From Toxoplasma gondii ME49 (taxonomy: Eukaryota > Apicomplexa > Conoidasida > Eucoccidiorida > Sarcocystidae), in the NCBI RefSeq assembly GCF_000006565.2, contig NC_031479.1, forward strand, positions 1,240,001 through 1,304,000: DNA of 64,000 bases, in the 5' to 3' direction. This document shows, in pieces, positions 48,134 through 59,303 of the stretch. The notes under the pieces are model-generated. The model saw only the letters and a list, made by a program, of their open reading frames with translations, was not told the DNA's origin and searched no databases. Positions within the stretch are counted from its first letter, which is position 1. Each line of letters opens with the position of its first letter. Made by a program: the position numbers and the translations under genes.

Positions 48134-51100
48134 AGGGTCCCCGGAGAAAGAGACGTCGCCAGGCCACCGCTCTCTGTGTACCCAAGTCCTTTCTGTCAGG
48201 TCCCCTCTGTGGCGCAGAAAGGTCGCTGCAAGCCGAGATGGTCTTCGCTGTGTCGTGGAGAGCTTCTGTTTTTTTCACGTTTGCGAGGCTCTTTGTGTAG
48301 CTGACAAATCAGGCACTGACTCAGAAAAGACCGAAGGGGAAGCGCGAAAAACAAACTCTAAGAACAAGAGAACACTGCGCTGCACTGTATGCTCTCACGC
48401 CTGGACCACGCTGAAGGGAGGGTCTAGGCAACCCAGTCACCGAAGTAGTCCCAGAGAAGTCGTCAAATCCTTTCGGCGTGATGGGGGTAGAAAGTTACAG
48501 GACCTTCTACAGAAGGCGACTCTTTTCCAACGTGGACATGATGTGCTCAGGGTTCTCACGCGGCTCGAGAACGCCGAGACACCAAGGCGGCTGCGAATCA
48601 CAACGGGGGAAAGGAAAATATGTGTTGCATGCGTCTTCGTCAACTCGCTCGGAGAAAAGAAAAGTCTCACACGTATTTGTGTGTGTTTGTGTCGCCGGAC
48701 GATGCAGGCTACCTCGAGGAAAGGACCAAGACACGGTTCTTGGAGTCCGCGTCACGCGCCTGAGGCTTTTGAGCAGTAAAACGCCCGCAAAAGCCACGTT
48801 TTTCGGGTCAGACGGAGACAATTATACGTGCTATTTCCAGCGGAACGGGAAAGGGGAAAAAGGATGGAGGGAGGGAACTCTTCACGCGGTTCCGCTTGCG
48901 TAACCTTGCGAAAATGCAGCTGACGAGTTCGAAGATGAGCTGTATGTGCATGTGCGAGGACTGACTGCGCGTGTCTCGCGAGTTCGTGTCAGTCGCCAGT
49001 TTGCGCGATTGCGTGGGGATGTTTATGGAGAAACACTCGCTTAACGGAGAAAAGCTCGCGTTACGGAACCTGCTGAGTTTTGGGGTGAGTGTGAGGAAAG
49101 TGAAACGGCGAGGAGGCTGTGCGAAAACGGTTCTTGCAGCCTGCAGCTCTGCCTGCAACAGCCAACAGCACACCGCTTGACGTCGAGAAGTTCCTCTTTT
49201 TTACCTCTGCTCCATAACTTCGTGCGCCTTTCTTTCCCTTCAGACACACGCAACGAAGGAAGAGAAAGAGCTCGTCTCTCCTGTTGATTCGACTGACACC
49301 GTGGTGTAGCCGGTTTTCTCCGCGAAAAACCGGTGGAATCGACGAACGGCAAACGACGCGGAATCCTAGGAGTTACATGGCAGGGTGAACTTGACAGTTC
49401 GTCCGTTGGTGGTAATGCGAAGCGGAACAAGAACTCAAGTTCCCGTTCTGGGTCGTGCTCTTGCGAGTGCGAGTGGCGTTTTCTGTGGAAGGAGAAGCAG
49501 ATTTTTCGCACGCTCATTCAGAGTCGGTCCTAAACACAAAGAGCACTCATCGGAATGAGTAGTTGTGGCTTTTCGGATTGTCCGTAAACATAGAACACAT
49601 TCCCTGCAACTTAGAGAGGGCAGCACGTACTTTCAGTTAGCCTTCTATGTGCTTCAGCACTGCAAGTTGCAGGGCAGTGACTTTAGACATTTTGCGAATC
49701 TCGAATGTGAGGGGCGAGACGCCCCGACGGTTCGACCCTGAGCGCCATTACGTCCTTTCTGTCGTAAACAAGGCAGAATCCACCGACACCTCGGCGAGGC
49801 AGAGCTGTTCCGGATAGGGTGGACGACGTCTGATTCCACAGAACACGAGCGAGTTGTTGAACGGTTGACGCCTAGGCAGGGAAACTGAACTTCGTGTGTC
49901 TGTCGTTAATACAGAGGGGAAGCTATCTATTTATATTGTACCTGAACGGTACTTTCTAGCATACTCACAGTACGACGCTGCTGATCATCCTAGCATCTGA
50001 GGAAGTGGATAAAGGGTCTGAACTTCGAGATCGGCGTAAGAGTTTAAACGCCGAAACGGACGTCAGACAACAAAGCTGGGAAACTTCTGTATCGGTAGAT
50101 GACGAGGGTGCGTTTTCTCGTGATGCACGGCAATCAGATCCGCAAGCGAGTTACGTTTCGGTAGTCCTCGGATTCGTGGCATCTCTATGCTCTCCGGGAC
50201 GCAGGCGGAAAGCCTGGTCTCTGCGCTTTTGAAGACAAAAAGTCACGGTTCCCTCGCAGAAAAAATGCGTAACGATATTAGATCCTGTCTGAACGACTGT
50301 TACCACCGGTTTTCGAAGCCGAAACAACAACGTTGGCTAACGTTTCTATCCATTTCTAGCCGTGTGGGACAGCGGATTTTGCTGCAGATTTGATTGAAAG
50401 AAGCCTTCAAAGAGTTGTGCATTTGTCTGCTATTCTCTGAGCTGTGTAACGCGTCTACATGTCGTCTAGAAAATATTAGAAGTCCCGCGGCAATTCGAAA
50501 AGCCTAGAGCAAAACCAATTAGATAAGGCACACATGTACACACAGAGAACTCCGACTTCTGTTAGATTCCGACTCCAAACTTTCGGCTTCATTTTCTGTG
50601 AACGAAACGAGTGTTGGATTTCTCGGTACATGCCGCTTTCTTGAAGTGCACTGACAGTGTTAAGAGTGATTTCATCCCAAACTGGTACTGCATGAAAGAC
50701 GCACGAAAAAATGCAACACATGAAGCAAAGCCGCACACTCGAAGTCTAGCAAATGGATGGGTGACTATTTGCGTATACAGTACGCTATTCTTGGTTATTA
50801 TAGGTCGGGGTATTCCGCGAGCACAGCTGAAAAAAGTCCGTGATTTCCAGTTTGATCGTCTTCCCTCATAGTTCCGATTTTTCCTTCCTTGTTAACGCTT
50901 ACTCCCTTTCCTCTAAATTCGCGAAGTCTCTCGACAACAGGGTCGCTTCTGTCGACTGGATGTATCTCTCTTTTGCTTGGTTGTCTGTATCTCATAACTG
51001 TAGAGTCGCAGTGGGTGTCCTATGTACTCCAGTGTCTGTGTTCACTCGATTGCTGCGCTGAAAAAGGGTGCTCTACTTCTTCTTCTAGGACGCTGTCTGC

Positions 51101-52318
51101 GACTCGAGCTTTGACGACCCCCAGGGAAACTCTGACTTATTGAATACACCTGTATGTATTCTCAACTCTTGGTTTTGGAATTGAACGCGGGACATCTGCT
51201 TCCGAAAGTCTCATCTTCTGTTCGCTCATGTTTCTTAACTGTGACGCTCCTCTAGCATGTGCGTTTTCCGGTTCTCCCCACGCGTGTGTGAAAATTGAGG
51301 TCCGCGAGCACCAAGTGAAAAAGTGAAATGCGCAGAGGGACGGAGAAAGCAGCGTCTGAGTCAAAGAAGGACAACGCGGGAGAGCAACCCAGAAGAGGGA
51401 GAGGCCGCGAAACAACGAATGCGAGAGAGAGGAGAGGGGTGCGAACTGAGGTACGCATGGGAGGGCTGCCCAGAGGGCGGAAACGACAAGGAAGAAAGGG
51501 GGAAGGGCGCAGAATCCGGTAAAAGACATCAGACACCGGCAGACAGCAAAGAAAGGGAGAAACAAGCGCCAAGTCCTTTTGGGCGCTTGCCAGATTTTTG
51601 TCCTCCCGTGAGGCGTCTCGTGGGTTTGTGTGGCGCATGCAGGAAATGCAGCCGGTGTCTTTTTTGCTCATGCTTTTCTCCCTCCCAGTCTCTCGTGCTT
51701 CTCTCCCGTTTTATGATTTTTCTTCGCTTTTTTTCGCAGGAGAAAAGCGATTCGTTTTTCGTAGATCGACGGTATGCTCATTTGAAGCAGCCGACCGAGA
51801 AAATCAGTTTTTCGCGATTTTTCCTGTCCCCCTGCCTCTGCAGCTGAGGACGTCTCCACTTGTTCGGTTTCCTGTTCGGCGTGTGTGCCTTCTTTTCCTT
51901 CGATTCTTTGCTCGCAGAAGGCGTCGCCTCTTCTCAGAAGAAACGGTCGAGAAAGAAAACGAGCAAGAGACGGACGCTGTAGCGCGTTCTCTTGCCTTCC
52001 TCCATCTCCGTTTCGCAGCACACAAAGAGCAGCCTGGCGAGGTCCTTCCTTCTTGCGGCCGCCGGCACGCGTTTCTCGCATTTCTTGTTTTTCCCGCCTT
52101 TCGTTTTCCTCCAGTTTTTGCCGTCGCCTCTCTGTCGTGTCCTTCCAACTTTGTCGGAATTCCCTGCTGGCTGTACTCCACCCACCTTTCGAACCGTGAC
52201 GCGTTCTGCGTTGAGGTCGCGCGTTTCTGCTTTGTGTTTGTGCGCTGCTTGGTGAGAGACATTTCTGCTGATTTCTGCTCCTCCTCTTGTTCTCCGCTCT
52301 CCTTCTTACTTCAACGAA
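48134..52318. other. divergent intergenic region
   Basis: About 4.2 kb between the start of the - strand SERAC1-like gene and the + strand subunit a candidate, so both promoters should lie here. AT content rises at about 49.9-51.2 kb. Purine-rich DNA at 51.3-51.56 kb passes into a pyrimidine-rich leader at 51.6-52.3 kb before the ATG at 52319. A 329-codon + frame (51598-52587) in that leader is Phe/Leu/Ser-rich and overlaps the first coding exon in another frame, so I treat it as leader composition. I see no other gene. Confidence 0.55.
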
Positions 52319-54281
52319 ATGGCGGCCGGCTCTCGGTTCCCCTTCTGCACGGCCGCGAGACTCTCCTCGCGAGGGACTCTTCCCCGACTGGGGGAGGCGA
52401 CGTTCTTTGCCGGTGCAGAAAGCCAAAGATCCGCGGGGGCGTTTGCAAAGACACTTCAGCGACCGTAGGCCATCAAAAACGAACGACAAGAAAGGATTTC
52501 TTTCGCGATCAACAGTTCGTGTCTTCAGTCTCTCGCTCGTCTCTCCCGTTGTCTAGTTTTCCCTCAGCTTTTTCGCAGGAGAAATAAATATGTATATGTA
52601 TATATGTATATTCATGTATATATCGTTATAGGTAAGCAGATGGAGATTCCACCACGCCGTTGGACTGCTCGAGAGAGGTAAAAAGACTTTCGATTTCCTT
52701 TGTGCCGTTAAACCTAACCACTGAAAAGAGTCCGAGTTTTCGAGAGAAAAGAACGCCGACACACCCAGTCGGCCCAGGAAGTCACAGGGGACAGCAGGCA
52801 TCCTTGTGTTGCGCTGAGAACGTCACTGCTATGGGATATCGCTAACGTTGGAGGAGACTTAAACTTTTGAAATCCGTTTCTCTGCTTTCAGCAGCTTCTT
52901 GTGTCTGTTCACGGTGAGAACGACCGTGTCTCTCAGTCTTCCAGAGTTCCTCTGGACGTTTGCAAACGCTCTTCAGGCTGCAGTGGACATTCCAGGGGAA
53001 AGGCGCTTTTTCAGAGCCGGGCTCTTCGATGTCGAGTTGTGTTCCAGATCGATTTTTCTTCGCTGATGTCGACTTTGCTTCTCTGCAGCTTCTTGCGCGC
53101 GCCGTCGACGCAGCTCTTCCCCGTAGGCAACAGACTTGGAGTTTCTTCGGCGCGGGTGAGAAGCAATGCGACACAGGAACAGCAAGCGATCTTGATTTCG
53201 TCGACAGAGAGGAGACTTGGCTGTTTGACTCCATGTCCTTTGGATCTCCTTGTTGCTCTCGACGCGCTTTTTTTCAGGCTCTGGTGGCGAACGCGATGGA
53301 ACCTCGGCGGTTCTTCGCTGCGGCCGCGAGCGCGAAAGCGACGCATGCCCTGCAGCCGACAGGAACTGGGTCGGTTGCATTTACTCGTCCTGGACAAGGA
53401 AGCAACGCACAGTTTCAAACGTCTCTTGCTGACAAGACGCGGGGACTCCTCGGCGTAGGCTTTCTTCGACCCACCAAGATGGCCAGCTTCGCGGCAACCT
53501 TCCTCCTCAACTTTCGCTTCTACTTCATGTACATGGCGAGAACGACTTTCCAGGTGAGTGCACCGAGTTTCGCGCGTCGAGGACGGCTCTCGCGTGCGAG
53601 ACTGTAGGCGTCCGTGACTGGTGACTCTCCAACGAAACGCATCGGCGAAATCCGTTCAAAAGAACGCGGAATGCGTCGGGTGTGGATCTCCGCGCAGGAA
53701 ACGAGTCGGCGTTTGAGAGCCGGATTCCCAGTTGTGTCTCCGTTCGCTGTCTACCGAGTGGTGGTTTTGACTGCTCGTAGATGTTTCGAGAGATGTTTCT
53801 GCGCCCGACTCGGAGGCCTGCCATATATTTCCATCTGTCTGCATGTACGGACTGCGCGTAATTTTCGTAACTGTGTATGTTTTTGGTTGTGTTGTCGCTG
53901 TGTGTTTACGTATTTATGGAGCTACGGAAGTCGATGTGCAGATGAACATGTGCGTGCGATTTCTCACGAGCCGACCCCCGCGTTTGCCTGCGGCTTTTTC
54001 GTTGGACGATCCGCATGCGGTGCATACCAGGTGCGTTGTGTGTGTGTCTATACAGAGGGACAATCTGCGTTTCTCTTGTGTTGCGTGAATTACAGGCCGT
54101 TCGTCCGTTGCTGGCGTTTAGCGTCTTCGGAGAAGTCATGAAGCTGGTCTTGGCGACAATGAGCTCCGGACTGTTCTCATTTCTTTTCTCCTTCGTCCTC
54201 GCTTTCGAGGTCTTCTACTTCTTCCTCCAGTGCTACATTTCGTATACTTTCCTGACAATGTTCTTCACTGTTCTCTTCTAA
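52319..54281 (+). CDS. candidate mitochondrial F-type ATP synthase subunit a, nuclear-encoded and divergent
   Basis: Six exons in consistent phase: 52319-52464, 52892-52913 (22 bases), 52977-53035, 53089-53155, 53278-53553, 54096-54281; 251 residues. The ATG lies in caacgaaATGGCG. The N terminus (MAAGSRFPFCTAARLSSRGT) is a good mitochondrial presequence. Hydrophobic helices follow: ATFLLNFRFYFMYMA, then AVRPLLAFSVFGEVMKLVLA and a last segment with LAFEVFYFFLQCYI. Arg193, Glu228 and Gln235 are spaced +35 and +42, the spacing of E. coli subunit a Arg210, His245 and Gln252; the pair E....LQ.Y also matches the LE...LQAY motif of mitochondrial ATP6. The reaction would be proton translocation past the c-ring. 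Toxoplasma mitochondrial DNA lacks atp6, so a nuclear copy is expected. Exon 52977 could end at 53038 instead, also in phase. Without the spacing match this would only be a small membrane protein. Confidence 0.68.
52588..52625. repeat. TA-rich microsatellite, intronic
   Basis: Short tatgtatatgtatata run in the first intron of the subunit a candidate. Confidence 0.85.
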
Positions 54282-57200
54282 CGTTTGTGAGGAGTTCCTG
54301 TTGAGACACGAAACGCGCCAGACAGTCCGGCGCAGAACCTTGTTGGACCTCGTTGAAATCGAAGGAAAGCCGATGGTCGCTTGACGTCGACGCGACCTGT
54401 CGACTGCGTTCGCGGGGAAGGAACATGTCGATTCATAACGCAGTGCGCCGTTTTGTAGCTCGGAATGTCGGATACACCAGCAAGCAGACTAGCTGGCCTC
54501 CCACTGAAGAGCGAAAAGATCACAGCCAGAGAGAGACACACAGAGAGCGGTGCAAATAGGTCTTACGTGTAGGCAAACGGGCAAAGGGGCACCACCGGTA
54601 GAGCAGAACCTGAAGAAATGGGGTCCAGTTTTGGATATGTCTTGGTTGCTGGAGGCCAAACAGCGACGCAGGAACTTGCTTAATGCGGAACACAGCCGTA
54701 GGGACGCAGGCATGAAGAAAAACTTGTCTGTATCTCATACGGGAGTGGGAGTCAAATTCAGTATCCGAGGTACTACTGTGTCAGCAACCATAAAGGACGC
54801 GTTTTTGTCTGCATCTCACAGTGGAGACATATTCATGCGTTCGGGAGAAGGAGGAAAGTGTGGGGTCGCCCTGGTGTAGTGAACGGAGCGGCAGGCGGTC
54901 AGCGTTGGTCCACGGGTGCGGCCGTCTCTCGCAAGAGCCGGCACACCATCGATGTGGTGTTACAGCGATGAAGCGAAGACTGCTATACACAGCAAAGTTG
55001 AGACATTCTAAATGCAGTGGCCGACACCAGAGCCGAGCAGGTGGAGTTCCTCGAACGCACAAGGGCGCATCGTACTGAAAAATTGGCAAGTGCCAATGCA
55101 CGCAGAGATATGGGGACCGTCACACTCTGAGGAGGCAAACAACTCTGTCTCAACAACTGAACAGTAGCTACTTCATTTGTCTGTCCTCTGAATTCCCTCA
55201 TGACAAGTGTCTGTTTCTGACGCGTCGCTGAAGCTGCCTACAACATGCCTGCCGCGCCTTCAACCGTCGTCAGGAACTGTGAAAACAACACCGCTTCGCT
55301 TTGTGATTGCACGGTCACAGTGGAAAAAGTAGAAAGGCTTTTCCCCCCCGACTGCATACAGAGAAAGTGCGCCTACCGTTGGCACCCTTTTCTCCCTGAC
55401 GGTCTGGTGTGATTGCCAAAAATAGTTATCCTGGTAACGCACCCAACTGGTTGATCTCCGGTCGAGTGGCCTTGCTGAGTGGGTTGTGCGGGAGCTTGAG
55501 CGATGATATTCTGTGAAGATTTAGAGATGGTTCGTTGCAGCCAGTGTCAGATAGAGGGACAGGTACGCGACTCTACTTCCCTCTACTTGTAGATTCTCTA
55601 GAATGGCTACGCTGCGAGCTCCGCAAGGCACAGCTCTCTGCTTCTGCAGTATTTGATTTTCTCCCTGCGACCGCCGCGTGTCCTGCCCAGTATAAACGAG
55701 GGAAAGGGTCAGTACGTGCTTAACAAGCAGTGAATGTTTTGAAGAGACGAGTGTGTGTTCCCCGGTCAAACGAAGTGCTCAGACAGCAACTTCAATGTAT
55801 CACACTCAGATCACTACACGCAGCCAACTCTCTCCCCATCACCAGAGTTGGTGCTGAATAGCCTTGTCTTTCGCTGGGATCGAAATGGGGCCTCGCACAT
55901 GTAGAAGAAACAAGGACACTACAGAATATAAGTAGTACCAATAAATAAGAATGTACGAATGCATCTATGTAGAAAATACAGCAGTATGTAGGATGGTGGA
56001 TGGTGGCCTGTCTTGTTTCAACAAGCCGTGAGCACACCTCATTTGACATTGTGTGGCCGTGAGGGAGGACAACGATGCTGCAAAAGCTGACTCCACTGTT
56101 ACTCGTGTCTCATGCGGATCTGTGAGAAAGAGACTGAAGCGTCTGACTTGTGTAAGCTGGAGGGCAAGCTACAGGGGAAGGGCGAACGAAACTACGTGGT
56201 TCATGTTTCGACAGTCGACTCAAGCGACAGCCGAGAAAAAGTGCAGGGACTTTCCAGTACACGTCCCGAAAGCCAAACAGTGGGACAAGCAAAATTAAAA
56301 GTTGTGTAGACACAACCAATCTCAAGAACAGGAGCATTTTGTATGAACAAGAAAGTTCGCGGCGGACACGCTAAGAAGACCGAATTATCACGCTTCGCGA
56401 CAGAAAGGCTTTTCTTACACGCAGGCTGTGCTACCCTGGTATGTTCAGACCAACAACAAAGTAGACTCCTGCATGAGTTCAGTTTCCTGCGCCACACAAG
56501 GTGTGTAGGGATATGAAAGGCGTTTCAGCGTCACCACAAAAAAAAGTCGGCGGAGGCTAGAGACAAAACTGTATCCCGGGGCCGCAAACCAACCGTCTGG
56601 CTATTAACCGACTACTAATCTGAATGTGATTTTGGTGCATATCTCCACCACGAAAGATGAATGCTGGCACGTGGACGCCTCTTCAACCCTGACGGCAAGT
56701 AGCGTTGCACGATGACGAGCGATTTCCTCCTCAATCAACGTCGTACACAGCAGTGAGGAACGCGCGGCGTCGGTGCCGCCCGAGTGATTTCTCCTTTGGT
56801 TAATAGCATGAAGACACCCCATTTTTCGACTTAGTTCCTTGTATCATCCGCAAGAGGTTGCTTCTCTTGCTGCAAACGTATCGAATTCTCTAAATTATTG
56901 TTAGAAGAGTCGAAACGGATCAGCTGTGTCCGCTTGCATTCCGGGCAGCCGCCGCACTGTCACAGTGTCGCATCGTTGGAAGGCATCTGCATTCAATAAG
57001 TACACGCGATACACCTGCAGAATCAACTGTGTTTTGCCAATCTCTTCCGTAAAATTCCCTGGAAACACTCGTACCAAGCAGACAATAATTACGGAGGTAG
57101 TCCTAAACGAGATGGTACCAGGCCGGTGAACGCGTCAGCCCACATGATGAAGGTCACAAAGACGTGATGTAACGAGGAACCAGTATAGTGCCTTCAATCA

Positions 57201-58824
57201 TATACACTTCTGTCCATGAAACGACTCGTTTTTCTGCTCCATGGAAAAACTCTTCAAGTGGACACCTCAACCATAGTGGATTCAGTTATACACTTTCCTC
57301 TTTAATTTGTCCCTTGCCTTGATCGCGTTTCAGTATTCGTCTAGAAGACTAACAAAATAGTATGAGTTTGATGCCCAATCAAATGGTGCCCCGCTGAATG
57401 GTGAAAGAAGTCTTCAAAGATCAGCGTTTCTGAGATGATCCCTTGCTTTGTAATGAAGTTCACAAAGATTGCCCCTTGCTACTCGGCGAGTGTTTTCGAA
57501 AAAAACGTTGTCTCTCACTTCCTTTTGCGCAGTAACCGCTTCCCGGATTTGTTCTGTTGAACTGATTTCGTGTATCACCAGCACGCTCTCTAGCTTTTTC
57601 AACTGACAACTCAAGCAGGTACAAATCGAATAAGGATTAAGGCTTATGTCCATGTTCTCATCGAATTGGTTGCGCGGTCGTATATCAAGATGCAAACGTC
57701 CCTGCTGGACATCCCTTTTCGTTGGAACACTCGTGCTCGCTTGCCACTCTCCCGAACTGCGCTGCCGTCTTTGACCAGACGACGCCGGGGGCGTTGCTGC
57801 ATGGGGAACAGCTTCACCGAGTCTTTCTATTTCGTCAGTGTGTACAGAGAACCATGTTCCTTGTTCTCCGAATAAGCAGAGCCCTTACGGTACCTAGGTA
57901 CAACCCGTCCACGGACTGCTGCGATTCCACCCCAGTACCACGCGCTTCCCAGCATAACACACATCCGAGGAAGGGAAATGAGACGCCAGGCAGTTCTGGA
58001 TCCTGAATCAACAGAGCGAAAGTGTATCCACTTTCACCATCGATCTAGCTCCAGTTTTCTTCTGTCTTGGTCGTGAGTGGTCGCCGAGGTGTAGAAAACG
58101 AAAATGACCATGTTCACCGTGCGCTGCGGTGTGTGTGTTGGATCTGCGTAGACACGAGACATATGTCTTCATTCCCTCTGCGCCATTCCCACAGAGAATC
58201 GCGACCTATCGCCGACTGCTCCACTTTCGCGCCTGCTGAATGATCGGAGAAAGACGAGGCAAGACCAGGTCACACTGTCTATGCAGTGTCGCTGACTCTC
58301 GGTTTTTTTTGCTGCATGCGGCGACGGCGAAAAGAGTCTTGCAGATGCGGCTGCGAGGCGAAGCGTCACGGCCCAGTGGCACTTGAGAGTTGTTCTTTCT
58401 CCTTTTTCTAGTGCGCCTGCCGCAGAATCCGTCTCTTCCGTCTTCCATTTCCTGCCGTTTCTCGCCGACTTCGTATCGTAGTGCCTTCGCGGAAAGCGCA
58501 GACACAGCGCTGCTGCCGCCACCTGCTACAGCTCTCTCCTTGTTTCACTGGCGCGTCCCACGACCGATTCGACTGCCTTTTTCTCCCCGTCATCCGCCTT
58601 CTTACGCGGGCAGACGTCCACAGCTGTTTCAGGAAACCTTTCTTGCCGCAAACCGAGAGTCGGAAAGAGCTGCGCTATGTGGGGGTGCATACACCGTCGA
58701 CCCTCCAGCTTGCTGCACAGTGCATATCCGAAATACTCGCTTGTCCGCGCTTGTGATATCCAGTCGAGTTTCAGCTTCGTGGAAGTTCAGGAGGCCTTCT
58801 TCGTGTGGCGTCTCCCGCCGTCAA
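54282..58824. other. intergenic region without a supportable gene
   Basis: About 4.5 kb between two + strand genes. It should contain the 3' UTR of the subunit a candidate and the promoter of the next gene. Frames are short, many begin at non-ATG codons, and none has motif or splice support. DNA at 55.8-57.6 kb is somewhat AT-rich and unique. From about 58.1 kb composition becomes gene-like again and a 197-codon open + frame (58390-58983) runs into a possible donor at 58943. Confidence 0.55.
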
Positions 58825-59303
58825 ATGCCGGCATGGAGAAGCCAAGTCTTGCTGCCTACCGGTTCCGCATGTCTTGTGCGTCCTCCAGTTTTGCGACTTT
58901 TCCTTCAGGAAAGCTTTTCAGAGATTCGAGGTGTGCTCAACCGTAAGCCGCCTCGAATCTTGTGCGTCGGATGCAGTGACTAGGGCCGACAGGGTATCTC
59001 TCCCTTCGGCGCCTCACGGTGCTCCAGCTCCGTCTCTCGCTGGCCTCTTGCCTTGCCCGCCTCATTCTCTTCTTTCCTGTCTTTTCTCTCTTGTCTTTCT
59101 TTTCTTTCGTCTGCCCTCTTCCCCTTGAACTCTTCTTTTGCATCCATTTCTCTCTCTGTCTGTTGTCTTCTCGTCCGTCTCTTTGGACTCCGTGTTCTTT
59201 CTCCTCGCGTACATCTGTTCCTCTCTCTGCTCTTCTCTTTCCTCTCGTCTGTCTCTGTTCTCTTTCTTCTGCTTTTGCGTATCGTTCTTCTCGCGTCGGG
59301 AAG

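Noticed and set aside
51598..52587. 329-codon + frame with a signal-peptide-like stretch
   Set aside because: The sequence is a pyrimidine-rich leader giving Phe/Leu/Ser by composition. It overlaps the presequence exon at 52319 in another frame and starts at a non-ATG codon.
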